Under the pieces are notes generated by a model that worked only from the letters and a program-made list of their open reading frames with translations, ran no database searches and had not been told where the DNA came from. From Toxoplasma gondii ME49 (lineage: Eukaryota > Apicomplexa > Conoidasida > Eucoccidiorida > Sarcocystidae), in NCBI RefSeq assembly GCF_000006565.2, contig NC_031475.1, positions 4,883,601-4,947,600 on the forward strand: a stretch of 64,000 nucleotides of DNA. Direction: 5' to 3'. Every line of letters starts with the position of its first letter. Position 1 is the stretch's first letter. Below, piece after piece: positions 12,864 through 25,168 of the stretch. The position numbers and the translations under genes are program-made.

Positions 12864-15183
12864 AGAACAGGGGGCCGAGGCAGAGCCTAAAAAAACAGGC
12901 CATCTCGCCGTGAGACTCGTGTAAATAACCTGATAGACGTTCCGGCTTTCCGCCAGGAAGTCGGCTCAGGCACGTGTTTAACATAGTTGAAAGTGGCATT
13001 TGTGTCGTTCCATTTGTCATCGTTCTTTCGCCTTTTGTGAGTAGCGCGACTCATGCTTACGTCTCTTACTCGAGGGTTTCGATGGCGCGTTCCAGATTTC
13101 ACGAAGACCGCGTGGACTGGTTGCGAGCAGGCAGGGAAAAGGCAACAGCTGCGCCGAATGCGATGACGCGCGGCTTTTATTTGTGGCCATTCAGTGGGTT
13201 TCTTTGTGAACAGAGTGTACGGCTGAGATGTAAGTCGATAGCAACAAATTAAGAAAGATTTCTCTGACGTTTTGAGCGCGCTGATCGTTCCGCTCATAGC
13301 GTGAGGGATCCGCAACGCATGAAGATACTCGGGGACATGAAAGCGTTAGCCTTGCCAGTGTACTGAGAACAATTTTCTGGTGCATCGGGTGTTATTACCC
13401 TTCTTCCCCTCCGGGAAGTGGAACGGAACCAGAAAGGAAGAGCTTCCCGTCCCAACAGGTCGACACACTCCTCCTTGTAGAAGCTTTTGCATGTGAATCT
13501 CAAGAACTCAAGGCTTTTCGAGCACGTCGAGACTGTCTGCGCGTGTTCGTTTCCGGAGATATTTTTGAGGTTGATATTCCAGTGCCAGTTGCCGTTGCCA
13601 AGGTCCGTTGACCCATCGCGCCCAAGCCAGAAATTTGCACCCCTTGTGAAGGTGATTATTCGGCCTTCCAGTCGCTCAGTATTACACCTGACCACGAGGA
13701 CTCCCTTTTAATTTGCCATACAGTAAAGAAAGGACAGAAAATCAACGAATTCACTAGAGACGTCAGACTGAAGATCCACCTCACCGCCAATCAGCTTCAT
13801 TTGTTAGTTGATCTCGGAGGGGAAGGAATCTCGCTCTTCACCTTCCAACAAAATCGCTGGAGTCGATAAAGCCTCTAACTTACTTTGGTGGGCGCTTTTC
13901 CTGAGAACAGCAAAATTTTATTCCCAAGAGTTTGTGCGACTTCGAACCCCAGCGACGAGACAGACGCGCAAAGTGTATATCCCAGGTAAGGAAAACAGAT
14001 TTGTTAGGCTCAAAGCACTGTAACACACGCCTGCTATACCTAGGTAATGGTAAGTGACGTCACTTTTAATATGGTTTCTGAAGTTGCGCGGGATTTCTGG
14101 GCACTGTAGCAGGCCAGACGATCGCAGTGGCGAACGCGTCAGCAGAAAATGTGTTCGCGCGTGATTCCTGGAGCTGGCGGAGCCATACCATTACAAGCGG
14201 CGCATTCGTAGACTTATCCAAAACTTTACCCCTTGGCGACGTCCCTGTTGAAATGTGACGGTACAAGTAGTTTTACTACGCCAGTACAGCTAAAACACTA
14301 AGGCTAGTCTCCCAAAAAATGAATGCGTATAGTAGAGAACACCGGTGTTAGTCGTTATAACACGTCCACTAATGCAGCAGCAGAAATCACAACAGCATCT
14401 ACATCGTTTCCCGTTCACAGTGTGCTGAGTCGATGGCTTAGAGACGGAAACATGTTGACAGCAGCAAACGCTGTTAAATTCCGCATCCCTTAAGAATGCT
14501 GCAGTGTCGCGAGTAGGAAGTTCACCGTTTTGTGTTTTCATTGTCAGATAAAAAGAATTCCGAGTCCCAGTGTAGGTTCGCCAGAATACTCACCCTTGTT
14601 CGGCGAGTACACACTGTGACGCAGTGATTTTTTTTTGTGGGAGCGGCAGCAGCAGCAGCAGCTTTACACACCAGATAAGTTCCCCGGGTTTCCCGCCGTT
14701 TTCATTAACTGTTATTCTTTGGATTATTTTTCCATAGTGTGCTCTAAAGCTATCTTTCCCGTGAGGAACGCGGAAACCAAACTTGCTGAAAGGCCAGGCG
14801 AGTGGTCAACCGTATTTCGTTGGCATTGTTCCCGGAGACAGAGACACGGTGGCACATGCAAAGAATCCACCGTCCTCAGGTTCATGCGGTTTATGGGAAA
14901 ACAGAAGAGTTCGTCGCCTGTGTGTATGTTGGTTTCATGGGACTGCAATGTTCTACGCTTCTCCGGTTCACTGGTGAAATTGGAATCTGCGGAGGAGTGA
15001 CATGAACCCGTTTTCTCAATTTCTTCGGTAGAAGCCAGTTTTCCCCTTTCTTTGCTGCTAGGATGTCAGCAAGGAGGTCTCGCACGTTGTTTCGCGTCCT
15101 ACGTTTTTAGTGCATAGAACAAGTGACCTGTTTGCAGCATTCTCACTGCGTTTATTCTTCTCTTTGCCCTAGTTCAAGGAACA
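12864..15183. other. Spacer between CTR9 and the secreted protein gene
   Basis: This holds the 3' flank of CTR9 and the 5' flank of the next gene. I see no convincing coding region. The longest frame is 13294-13695 on -, 133 codons, with no recognisable motif. A short CAG-type run (GGCAGCAGCAGCAGCAGC) lies near 14644-14661. A pyrimidine-rich stretch just before 15184 could be the acceptor of a 5'-UTR intron. Confidence 0.45.
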
Positions 15184-16116
15184 ATGAGAAACAGTGGAAA
15201 GCTGTCAACCCTCGGACTCGGCGTTGGGGCCGTGGTTCTCCTTACAGCGTCAGCGCAGTTTCTGGTTAGCAGTGGAGCCGCGTCCGATTTTCACGAAGCA
15301 GCAAACGTCTCAGGACACCGCGAAGAATCCAGGAAATTACTCCCGGCAGAATTTTTGCTCTGGGGCACGAACGAGGCAGGTATCTCTGTGGCAGAACAAC
15401 CGCCAATGCTCCGCAAGAGAACCGTAATTTTTTTCTCGCGCGGGGGTTCAGATTCTTTGGACAGCAGCGTGTTACCGGGCACTGTGAATCTGCCACATAG
15501 CGAAGACTTAGCTTTGGCAGCAGCTGCGCAGGCGAACTCACAGTTCCCGAACGAGGTCACTGAAGCACGGAACAGCCTTGACGAAGCCCGACACAGAGGC
15601 ATCAGGAAAGATGCTGAGGGCTGCCTTTCGCCAACGGACCAACACATTATTACTGGCAATTTTCTTTCTTCGCTGCCACAGCAGCTTGAGGAGCCGAGTG
15701 GGGACTCGAGCGTTACTTCTCGGCACCCCTCCACGCTATTCTACGAAATTCTTTTCTCTTGCGGGCGCCGAGCATTCGGCAACGAGGAAAGAACGACCGC
15801 ATGTGTGCAGCACGAACTGGGAGTACAACTTGGCTACCATCTTACCACTGGGTGCATGCGTTGCTTTGCCAAAAGTGTAGCGTGCACTGCGGCAAACTGC
15901 AGGGGTGTGTGCATGCTCGACAGCTGCGCAGAACGCTGCCTTCAGGTTCGTCTCCACCTTGCAGTTCGCGAAGGCACGCCTTTGCGGCTTTCGCGGGATG
16001 CGATTTATCAAACAGAAAAACCTTACGCGAGAATGCACCGTTTCGTGACGGTCGGTCCCGCGCCTCTACTTCTCGTAGGAGAACCAAGCACACATCGCGC
16101 CTACATATACATGTTT

Positions 16117-16157
<41 letters not shown>

Positions 16158-16825
16158 GTAAATTGTGTGTCGACACCACTTGTACCCTTGTGCCTGTAGT
16201 TGCAGGCAGTTATGACAGTTGAAGCCGTCCATGTATCTACGTGAAAGTATTTGTGTATGTCACTGTAATTCCGTACGTCGATGACTGGTGATCTTGGAAC
16301 GTCGCTCGAACTCCCTTCGCCTTCACAAGCAACTTCTCCCTTCTGGAGTGCCTACAGGGTCAATGTGACTTCATTCTTTATGGCCCGCCTGTATGGCACC
16401 AGGTTTGTGACGAGCCGAAGACATGCAAAGAAGGACTAGAGATTCGCAGTTGTCTATTTGACGTTCTTGTTTAGTGGTGCTTGCGCTTGCTTCCTGGTTT
16501 TTCTCCCTTCACCTGTGAGACCTTTGCAGCTGAAGTGGAAATACTGCGTATTCGGGGCGATCCTATAACAGTCGTATTTTTTTGACTCTGTGCTTTCCTT
16601 CAGTGTTCCGAGGACCACTGCAAAACAGGCCTGCTCGCATGCACGGAACTATCTAGCGTCCCCCCGCCGTGTGTTGAGGACCAGGTGGCCTCCTCGATTG
16701 TGCGCAGCAGAGTCCCGCTTCCACTTGGCCGCCGTCTTCGAGGTTTCGGCAGGGCTGTTCAACTCTCGTACACGACCACCAGCGCGCGGACATCTCTTGC
16801 AGCGCCTACCCTGCAGCCGAAGTGA
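15184..16825 (+). CDS. Secreted cysteine-rich protein, two exons
   Basis: I cannot name this protein. Exons 15184-15945 and 16604-16825 join in phase 0 across a 658-base intron to give 327 aa. ATG 15184 follows AACA, a good coccidian start context. Residues 10-33 form a hydrophobic signal peptide with likely cleavage near Ala24 or Ala33. Residues 34-180 look disordered. Residues 193-277 hold 13 cysteines with a dense core: CMRCF at 224-228, ACTAANC at 233-239, then C243, C248, C252 from exon 1 and C255, C260, C267, C277 from exon 2. The cysteine pattern continues cleanly across the splice, which supports the junction. The C-terminal 50 residues are basic and Ser/Thr-rich, with no second membrane segment or GPI signal visible. 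A secretory route to dense granules, micronemes, the vacuole or the surface is inferred. RKLLPAE at 50-56 only loosely resembles the RRLxE export cleavage site. Confidence 0.78.
16120..16158. repeat. (TA)n microsatellite in the intron of the secreted gene
   Basis: A near-perfect TA run interrupted once by G, inside intron 1 of the cysteine-rich gene. Reading straight through the intron from exon 1 would add a run of Tyr-Ile residues and a stop at 16161, so the unspliced frame is clearly not the product. Confidence 0.9.
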
Positions 16826-18019
16826 AAAACTAGAGATTGTCGTAATTGGAGTTGTCCGCAGGTCAGAACCAGGCGTTTGGTGCGCGGTGGTTCATTCCGA
16901 GCTTTTTAAAACCAAGGGATACGCCTGGTGTAATAAATCGCACCAGCAACCTTGCGGTCGCCCAGATTACAATCGCACCTCCTGCGGCACTATGCACTAT
17001 TCTTGGAGTGTGCAAATTAAATTGTCGGACAAGCGGAATCTGAGGATCTCGCGTGCCAAGACTCTAGTGGAATCAGGAGTTTGATGGCAGGGAAAGAGAG
17101 TGTCGAGGAAGGCAGGTGCGCAGCTTACCTAGGAGCCGCTCAACTGAATACGTGCATTCAATTCAGTTTCCCTTTAGACGTGATATGTAAAATTCAGGTA
17201 ATAAAGAGAGTCCAGTGCTCGTGCTAGGATAAAATTACTTTTTCAGTACGTTTTTACCAACTCCGTAGAGGGAACCCGCTAAGCTAGCCTAGTCACCGAC
17301 TCTGTTCCGGATCCACCACCCCGCTTGACTTTTTCGATTTATCCGTTGCGGTCGCCCCCATGTATTGACAGCAAGATTTTTTAGTGTGTATCTATGGGAT
17401 GTACATCAAGCGAACTTCGCAACAGGAAACGAAGCAAAGACGCTAGCCATTACCAAGCATCTTCATATACTGGAAACAATTGCAGTAACTCCATCAGTCT
17501 CTGGTTGGGATAACACGCCACTATTTTTGCTAGCAACAACAGTATGTGCGTATGCGGATTCATTCATTCCATTTGAAAGGAGTGAAGCGCTGTGTAGCAA
17601 ACGTACACTGCGCAGTCGTTCCCACACTGCGAACCACGTGCAGTCTAAAGAAAGTGAACGTTCGTCTTTTTCACTATTTGTCTTGGTCGTGCGGCATTCT
17701 GGAGCTACATGGAACCTCCTACCATAGTGCGTCTTCCCCACCACTTTTCTGGTGCCAAGGACAGAGAAACAGGACAGTCTGACCGCCTGAATTGTACCAA
17801 CTAGCCTGCCGTAGAGAACATCGCAGTGCAAGCTCAGAAGGCGGCAACTGAACAACGGACAGGGGAGGTTGAGGAGAGAAAACCCCACCGCCGCTAGGTT
17901 AAAACGAATACGATTTGTGGCGACAAGACCGTTTGAGCCAGAAAAACGATAAGAAGTTTCAGACAACCAGAGAAGATGGAAGCAAGTCATATTTTGTTAA
18001 CAAGAGGAAGAAATATATT
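16826..18019. other. Convergent spacer, 3' flanks only
   Basis: This lies between the ends of the secreted gene (+) and MRT4 (-) and must hold both 3' UTRs and polyadenylation sites. The longest frame is 17463-17990 on -, 175 codons, with no recognisable domain, most likely chance within the MRT4 3' UTR. I see nothing else. Confidence 0.5.
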
Positions 18020-20523
18020 TCAGATGGTGTCGTCCACTGTGCGGTAGCGCCCCTTGTGCCATTCGGCGAGAAGCTTGATGTGAAACTCAGCCATCTTGAC
18101 GCCCAGGTGTTTCTGAGGGGAAACGAGACGCAGATAGTAGAAGCGAAAAGCACATCACCTGCAAGGAAAAAAAGTTGTGCTATGGCGCCTTGTTTTATCT
18201 GTACTAAAATTTCCAGTTTATCATTTCAGGAGCGGGACTGAGCTGTTGGTACTACATAGAATCTGCCAGCCCCGTCTGGAGACAAGCCTCGCGACACGCG
18301 ACCCTCTAGAGATTTCCTCTACTTGTTTGTCATACGTCAATTGTGTCGCCGAGACTACGGAGGGCAGTGCCACAAAAGGAACGGGAGCAAAACTTACGAG
18401 GACTTGCGCCTGTTCGGGAGTCACAGGCTCTCCTTTTGTGCAGACGGTGTAGTCACCCATAAGAAGAATTTTACCGTCCTAAAAACAGGGATATCATTAA
18501 GTCACGTATCAGCCAGAATGCATCAATTCGCGCTCCCACGGTAGAGGATTCAGGACTTTCTTGACAGCGCACCTCGGTGTCACTAAGCACCCAGCATAGA
18601 TGTACGAGAAGTTGCAGCCCCTAGCAAAGTACGGTGGTAAAACCTCCATAGACTCTGACTGTGCCCCCCCCTGTCTAAATGGGTACGCGTTTTCACAGGT
18701 TTATAGGAGCGATAACGGTACTACATACACATGTGCCGCTTAAACCAAGAACAAGAAACAAACTCATGTCGTAGGATGTGCCTCACAGCCGCTGCGAAAG
18801 GGATTGTGGAAAGAACATATTGAAATCCAACACTGCCGGTTTAGTGTCACCTGGGCTCTGCAGATTCCAGTTGACGTTTCGCCCCTCGGATGAAGTCTAT
18901 TCACTCAACAAAAGAGTCCCGCAGCCGGAGCACGTAAGGAAAAAACGGATGACCCCCAAACCACGACATGCGACGGGTGCCCAAGTTCGTCTTACCTTGA
19001 GAAGCGTGGGAAGACCCAGAGACCGAAAGCGCTGCTCTAGCGAGTGAGGAAATTGCGCAAGGGCGTCGAACCCTTCCTGCACCGAAGAGAACACGCAAGA
19101 CTCGTAACATCAGAGCCATTCAATCTTCAGTGCTGCTCGAAAACAAAGGACCCCTTGCCCCCACCGATCTCCAGAGTGCTTCGCAGCTGGCAGCACCGCA
19201 TAGGCTGTAGAGAGACAATGTAACACCCATGAGACGCTTCAGCACTCAGACACACAGAGACTCGCTGCCTGCAAGACAGTGGACTCACCATAGAAAAAAG
19301 CCTCTCTCGCTCTCAGAAGTCGTATCTTCGGCGTCACCCGCCAGGTCAACAGCCACTGCGAAGAGTGAAATGACCGGTTTGAATATGCGTTTCTGGTGCG
19401 TTAGTACCTCACTAGCACGTTGCATGCCGATGTGTGCCGCATGCACGGATCGACAGACTCACCTTCAGCTGTATACTCTCGGTGGCGACAAATCCAGCCC
19501 TCGCAAATTCTTTCGCCTGAACCTTGCTCAGCAGCGTCTGCAACTTTTCGGACGAGTGCTCGCACACCAGCAGAGCCCGGTGTCCTGTCAACTTCTTGGA
19601 GAGCTTGTGAATATTCGGGAGGCACTCGGATGTGGAAGTGGTGCCAAGCGCCCGCTGGATGACCTTGTTTTTGCCATAAAAAACTCTGAAGAAGTGACGC
19701 ACCGTAAAGTCGAGCGTCCATTTGTCTCAAACGTAACTGCGCTGCCCCCTCAGTTCTCCACAGGTTGTCGCGACAGGCCCTGGCCATGTGAACGTGTAGC
19801 GTTCAGCTGTCTGTCCACGGGGCACTGTTGTCACAGTGGGTGCAATATAAAAGAATTCGTCGGCAACTCGCATCCCAGGACAACCTACTCAGAAAAAGGA
19901 AACTAACTTCCATCCGTCGGTGCAACCACTCTAGGGCGGGTCGCCGCAGGCACTGGAATTTAGGTTAGATTGCTTGTGGAGAACAGCTTCTCGGCTTTCT
20001 AGTGAGCTGGACACGACGGGGAGAAAACCTTACAGACCCCGAGTGCCGAAAAACGTTTCGTCGCTGGATCAATTCTTTTGAGAGACGAGTTCCTGAGGCA
20101 GAGCTGCAGCGACGTAGAACGGACCCCAGCCCCACTGAGAACGTCGCACTCGCGGTGGGTGCAGCGAGGAAACGGAGAACCCAAGCAATGGCAGGAGAGT
20201 TCGTCTGGCGTCAGTACTTCACAAGACTGTACGTGAAACAAATGAGAAGACAGTGATTGTGCATGAGTCAAAGAGATGCTGCACTGGAGGTTCTTCGCTT
20301 TCGCTGTTGCTCACCTGCCTGGCTTTATGAGATCCCGGACGAGCTTCAGCAGAGAATTTCTCTGGTTCACGAACTCGACAAGGTAAACATGCTGGTTCTC
20401 CTCTTCACAGACGCTTCTGATGGTGTCCATCCACTGCTCCTTTACCTCCCTGCCCCGTCCCCCGCACTTCTGCTTCTTCACTTTCGTCAAAGAAACCACC
20501 TTGCTTCGCTTTGAGACCGGCAT
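18020..20523 (-). CDS. MRT4: MRT4, P0-like 60S ribosome assembly factor
   Basis: MRT4 (MRTO4) is a nucleolar paralogue of ribosomal stalk protein P0. It holds the P0 site on pre-60S particles until late maturation. Five exons on the minus strand, 20523-20315, 19685-19463, 19076-18996, 18478-18398 and 18112-18020, give 228 aa; human MRTO4 is 239. All junctions have good GT-AG signals and keep phase. The N-terminus MPVSKRSKVVSLTKVKKQK matches the basic MPKSKRDKKVSLTK start of the family, so ATG 20523 is well supported. Exon 2 carries FYGKNKVI, the RNA-binding signature, and exon 3 FPHSLEQRFRSLGLPTLLK. Exon 4 has YTVCTKGEPVTPEQAQVL and exon 5 GVKMAEFHIKLLAEWHKGRY, matching the fold's closing strands. 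The acidic C-terminal tail of the animal protein is absent, and the chain stops at TVDDTI. The gene diverges from the CCCH gene across 4.6 kb. Confidence 0.95.
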
Positions 20524-21382
20524 CTTTGCGCCCAACAAGGGTGATAAAAAAATCCTGGAGAAGGCCGGAAACACGGCGGCGACCGCGGAACTGGTGCACT
20601 TTTTTGCAAAGAGCTTTTGTTCTGAGAAACCCGAGAAAGTGCGGTACGGGGAAGCGCCTATACATGCGTACCCTTGGAACTGGCGGCTTCGAGTGTGCGT
20701 CTCTCAAGCCGCATCGACACCTCAGCAGGATCTCCAGTTAAATATCGTCAGAATAAGAACCCAAGCCAAGAATGTGACGGCGCAATGTGAGATTTCTTTA
20801 TTCCTCCAAACACTGGGAAACGGTGATCAACGAACAACAAGTGAACCGGAGTGGAATTCGCCCTGCGTTGTCCAGTTTAGACTTTTGGAACCTGAGTGTT
20901 TGTATGACAGAGAGGCAACACGACAAGACTTCTGTCAGATGAAGAAAGAAATTCAGTAGGTATGGGACGTATCGTCGTTACTCAGGACAACGATGCAGCT
21001 TTTCCACAGCGGAGTCTCATTTACGAGCCGAGTTGGCGGACCATACGGAACTATAGAACCGCGTAGACACCTCAAAGCGAACGATTCACCCTTTTGTGAG
21101 AAATCTGAAGAAGTAGGAAAGAAAAGCTGGTCAATGGAAAAACAGAGACTGGAATCTGAATATCTCTAGCCCGCACGTCTCGAAGTTGAGAGACAACGCA
21201 GCTACGACCAAAGGATTGGCCTCCCGCCTCTCACCAATTCTCGCAGCAGTGGAGTCCACAACCCTGTCCCTCTAAGAGATTCAGGAGGCGCTTGGAAATT
21301 AATGATTTAACCCAGTGGCGATTTTTTTTCGGGCGGAAGTCCGAAAACTTGGCTCCCGATGCCCTCAATCAGATGTGGGGCC

Positions 21383-21396
21383 ATGCATGCATGCAG
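21383..21396. promoter_or_regulatory. Candidate TGCATGC AP2-type motif upstream of MRT4
   Basis: Two overlapping, self-complementary TGCATGC words sit in the divergent spacer. ApiAP2 proteins in Plasmodium and Toxoplasma bind TGCATGC-like cores. The word is common in this window, including in coding and intron sequence, so position is the only added argument. Confidence 0.25.
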
Positions 21397-24300
21397 GCCG
21401 ACAGGACAGCTGGGAACCTCTCTCCTTTCGTCATACGCATGCTGGTTGTCTAAAAACATTCGTCCACCTCGACGTACTGTTTTTGCAGGCAGTAAGATTG
21501 GTTGTAATTTCTACTTTACGATTAGATGTTTTTTCCTAAGAGCAAATAGATGCGTTTGCAGAGGAAAATCTCGCAAGTGTTGGAAGTGTGCCGCGAAAGT
21601 CACAGCGGTGCTTCCACTGCAAGCACTCCAGCCTGTTGTTGTCCTTAATTTTTAGTACTGAAGTACGCTTACGTAGGATTAGTCGACGACTTGACCTCCA
21701 GATTGTGTTTCTACTCTGTCTCTCGGGCCCAAACATCACTCTTTTCTTCGGGGATCTTTACTCATTTCAACAACGGAGTGTAACTGGGACCTTCGTGGAC
21801 CGGTCTTCAGTGTTTTTGCAGCATCCCCGACCTCAAAACCAATCACGAACAGCTGTAATTTTCTGCAAGCGTGGCTCTTTTTTTCTCGCTCGTCCAGTTG
21901 TCTGCGATGCAGCGCAATATATGGCAAGTAGACTGCGCAGGCTTGCAGGGATGGTTTTTTTGCGGTGGACGCACAGAACGCTTAGGCGAGGAAAACAACT
22001 GGTTGTACCCGACTAGCGAGCTTCTTTTCCACGAGTTTGACATCGAAAACGAAAACTCACTGCACTGCATTTTGGTGTCTGGTCCTCAGGGAATGGTGGT
22101 ATAAAAGCGCGGATTCGTGTAAGGCAGGGACCTTGTGCTACTTCAAGCCATACGAATGTGTGCGCCGCTGATGACTAGCCATTCGAGAAAAGGTCCACAC
22201 TATGTTCCGGACGCGTATACGTTATCGTTTACTCATACAAGTGGCAGCAAACACTGAACGACTGCGATCTCAATGTGTGGAATGTCATAGGGGTGTCGCA
22301 CAGTGCTTAATTAGTAGCGAAGACAATACAGGAAGCATTCGTCACGATAGAATTCACAGGTAACTTCATTCCTCACGGTGCGGATAGCATCGAAACACCA
22401 AAACATCGTAAGTAACGGAAGATGGAAACTATAGTATTCATGCTTCTTCGGCGTCTTTGATACAATCGGAGCGACTATCCAGGCAGGAAGCACGGAGGGA
22501 AAAAGGCTTTGATGTGGTTTTCACGGGTCGCGGAACCATGGTTGACCAGGAATTGACAAATGTCCAAGGTCACCAGCCATGGAGTGCGTGGTGACCTTCC
22601 GTACTCTTGGCACGAAATAGCTTGCCTCTGCCGCAACGTAGGTGTTCATACTTTGGGGGATACTTTTAACGTACGTGCATGGTGATTGGCGCTAAACAAC
22701 AACACAAGTGTGTAGAAGGCAAGCGGGCTCGACAGTCAATCTGAACTAGTTCAAACCGGGCCGTGAGCTTCGTGGGAGTGTTCGCTAAAAGCACGTGGTC
22801 ATCGGAGACAGATTTCCAAAGGGATGGGACTACCACCGTCTTGCAAGTTACAGGATCAAACGCGCCGAAATCATATTATTTTACTCGGGGCCACCAGGTG
22901 TTAGATGCGCCACTTTGGTGTCACCGCTACAACTTCATCCTGGGTGAAATCCGCCGATGAAGTCATTGCAAAAGCTGTAACCGGTATCTTCAAGAATTAG
23001 GGGCTCCTCATACTTTTCCCTGGAATTTAATGCTACGCGTTTGACAACTGGTTGAGGTTGCGAATGCCTTTGTTTAACGGATCCAAGTTCTGTTTCGCTA
23101 CAGGGGGTATGTTTTTATAGCTGTAACTGTAGACGGCCTCGGCAGCACCTCATCCACACACATTCACAACAGTAGCAAGCGCGCAGTGAGAACTGATCGT
23201 AGATAGCCAATATGATTGGAGACGCGGGTCAGTTGTTCGTCCCCGGCACGTGTGTGTGATGCAGAATGGTGGCTCCCGCGGGGTCATTGCAACGTGCTGT
23301 TCATCCTCGTGTACATATCACATAATATCGAACTACGAAGACGTTTTCCATTTTCTTACATCGGAGAAGTAACCTGTGTACTGTCGCAGCTCCGGTCGCC
23401 CAAAATCGGCTGCCTCGCTCCTGGTGAAAATGTCAGAATTGCTCCTGAGCTGCGACGATATCTCTGAAAGCGTGGTTAAACAAAACTGTCTTATCGGGGG
23501 TTTGGCGAGGTGCTCCTAAATAGCCACGGCCACAAGCATTTCTGGACCGCTGTGGCCGCCAAACTATGTTCTTGACTTGAGACAGATCTGCAGGGTTTTC
23601 TGGGAACTACCATACGACAGTTGCCACGTTTACTTCTCCAGCGCTCAAAAGCCCCACCATGCGAGCAGGGAGAACCGCGTTTCACCTCATGGAGGTTCGG
23701 AGGACTGGGGCGGAGCGATTGGCCCGCTGGAAGTTGCCTTGATTTCCGCTGTTGTGTCTCTTCGTAGTGAAGCAAAATACGGCGCTTCTTCGACCCAGAT
23801 CCAACCGCAGAATGAAATTGCTCCGCTGCACCGAACAGCGAGTGGATAGCCATCGGCTCTGCGTTCTGTTCTTCAGTCACAGCTCGGCGTCGAGTTTCTG
23901 TGTGACCTGCGTTGGGAGGCGGCCTTTCTGCCGCCGCCCACCTTCATCTCAGCCACGAGACACAACACATTCTCAGGTGACACAAAGCCTTCCTCCAGCG
24001 ATGAACAGTACTGTTGCCTACGAGAGAGAATCTCGTTTTTCTGTAGGGCTTGCCCCCGTTACGTAATTGTCACAGCCGCCCACCGTTCGTAAGTATGCTC
24101 TTCGTCCTTCTCCTCAAGTACGCCGTTACGGGTAAGAAACGGTGTTGAAAAGGAGACTTCTGATCGCTCCACTTTGTTGCCCTATTTGTAAGAGGAGCTA
24201 CAAGGACAACAGACTGCACTTGTGCGTGTGACAGGAAGAGACATTTTTCGCGCTGAAGATTGGAGACATTTCGTGTCGCGCGACAGGCAGAGAGCCTTCA

Positions 24301-24423
24301 CAGCCCCGCACAGAAGGAGCTGTGGTGTTGCTGGGAGCAGTCCTGCGCGGGACATCTTTCGAGTTGAGGCTCATCGCTGGATATTTTGAACCTCTTCGAT
24401 TTTTTCTGTATCGCTTGTTCTTT

Positions 24424-24684
24424 TCAAGTGTCAATTGTATATGGCGGCCGCCATTGCTGCCAGGCAAACCCCGCAACCTGCGTTTCCTCGACTACCCCTC
24501 CCCCAACAGAGCCAGCTGGCCCCACACAATCGTCGACCCAGACGAATTCCAGTTTGTTAAGAAGTATTTGTGCATTGTATGCATCGAAAATACGCAGTGG
24601 CGGTTTTCCTGGGCCATTTATTTCTGAGAAGAGTCGTTTTATTTCAAGTTCACTTGCCATTTTTACACGCGAGTCGCAGGCCAT
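24424..24684 (-). other. Small ATG-initiated ORF of unknown status
   Basis: An 86-residue frame opens with ATG at 24684 and has a second ATG nine codons in. The start MASELEIKRLFSEI and the following 30 residues have the balanced charged/hydrophobic look of a real protein, unlike most chance frames here. I see no homologous family and no clear splice continuation. It lies about 500 bases upstream of the CCCH gene on the other strand, so it could equally be antisense to that gene's 5' UTR. Confidence 0.15.
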
Positions 24685-25168
24685 CTGCCGCCTGTCCCGT
24701 TCTGGCTACTCCGAGCGCGAAGGAACTCCCTCAGCCGCAACGAAGCTGCTCTCATCGAAGCGTCTTGACGTTATTCACCACGTAGTTGTTCCGGTCTTCA
24801 CGTTCTCAGCGCTTGATCTTTACGGCGAACTGGGAGGTTCTCCGAACATTGCGGTCAGCAACAGTCCACCGCTTGGACGCGCCGGCGAGTTCGTCACGTT
24901 CGTGGTCCCGTACTAGTGTTTTTGTCGTTACAGAGACGATGTGGGTTGTAAAGACACGGTAGTTTTGGTCACCTTCATTCTCTGAGGGAACGCGCCATCA
25001 CCTTAACCTTGCACATTTTTGTCTCACGGTCTCTTGGCTATCGCCGTCCTAGCAACGGCAGGCACTTGCCTCAAATCCAGGCATACTCCCACCTTCCCCC
25101 CGATGCTTCGTTCCACAACGCAAAAGACTCTCGGCACCCCTCGCCGCCTTCTTTGATAAAGTCCGAAG

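Larger units (their letters stand above)
20524..25168. other. Divergent spacer between MRT4 and the CCCH gene
   Basis: This 4.6-kb stretch must hold the promoters and 5' UTRs of both divergent genes. Codon-like composition is weak throughout. A TGCATGCATGCA block at about 21383-21396 lies roughly 860 bases upstream of the MRT4 start; TGCATGC is a known core of apicomplexan AP2 binding sites, so this is a candidate regulatory site. No tRNA, rRNA or transposon is recognisable. One short ATG-initiated frame at 24424-24684 on - is listed separately. Confidence 0.45.

Noticed and set aside
11944..12924. 326-codon Arg-rich plus-strand ORF
   Set aside because: It is the +1 shadow of the Lys/Glu tail of CTR9 exon 8, which is in phase with exon 7.
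15184..15243. Export-motif (RRLxE-type) reading of RKLLPAE in the secreted protein
   Set aside because: The residues do not fit the consensus (Lys for the second Arg, no acidic residue in the right place), so I do not claim protease-dependent export. The motif itself lies at residues 50-56, just past this segment.
20420..20959. 179-codon ATG-initiated plus-strand ORF
   Set aside because: Its first third is antisense to MRT4 exon 1 and the rest lies in the MRT4 5' flank. No family is recognisable and no splice partner seen.
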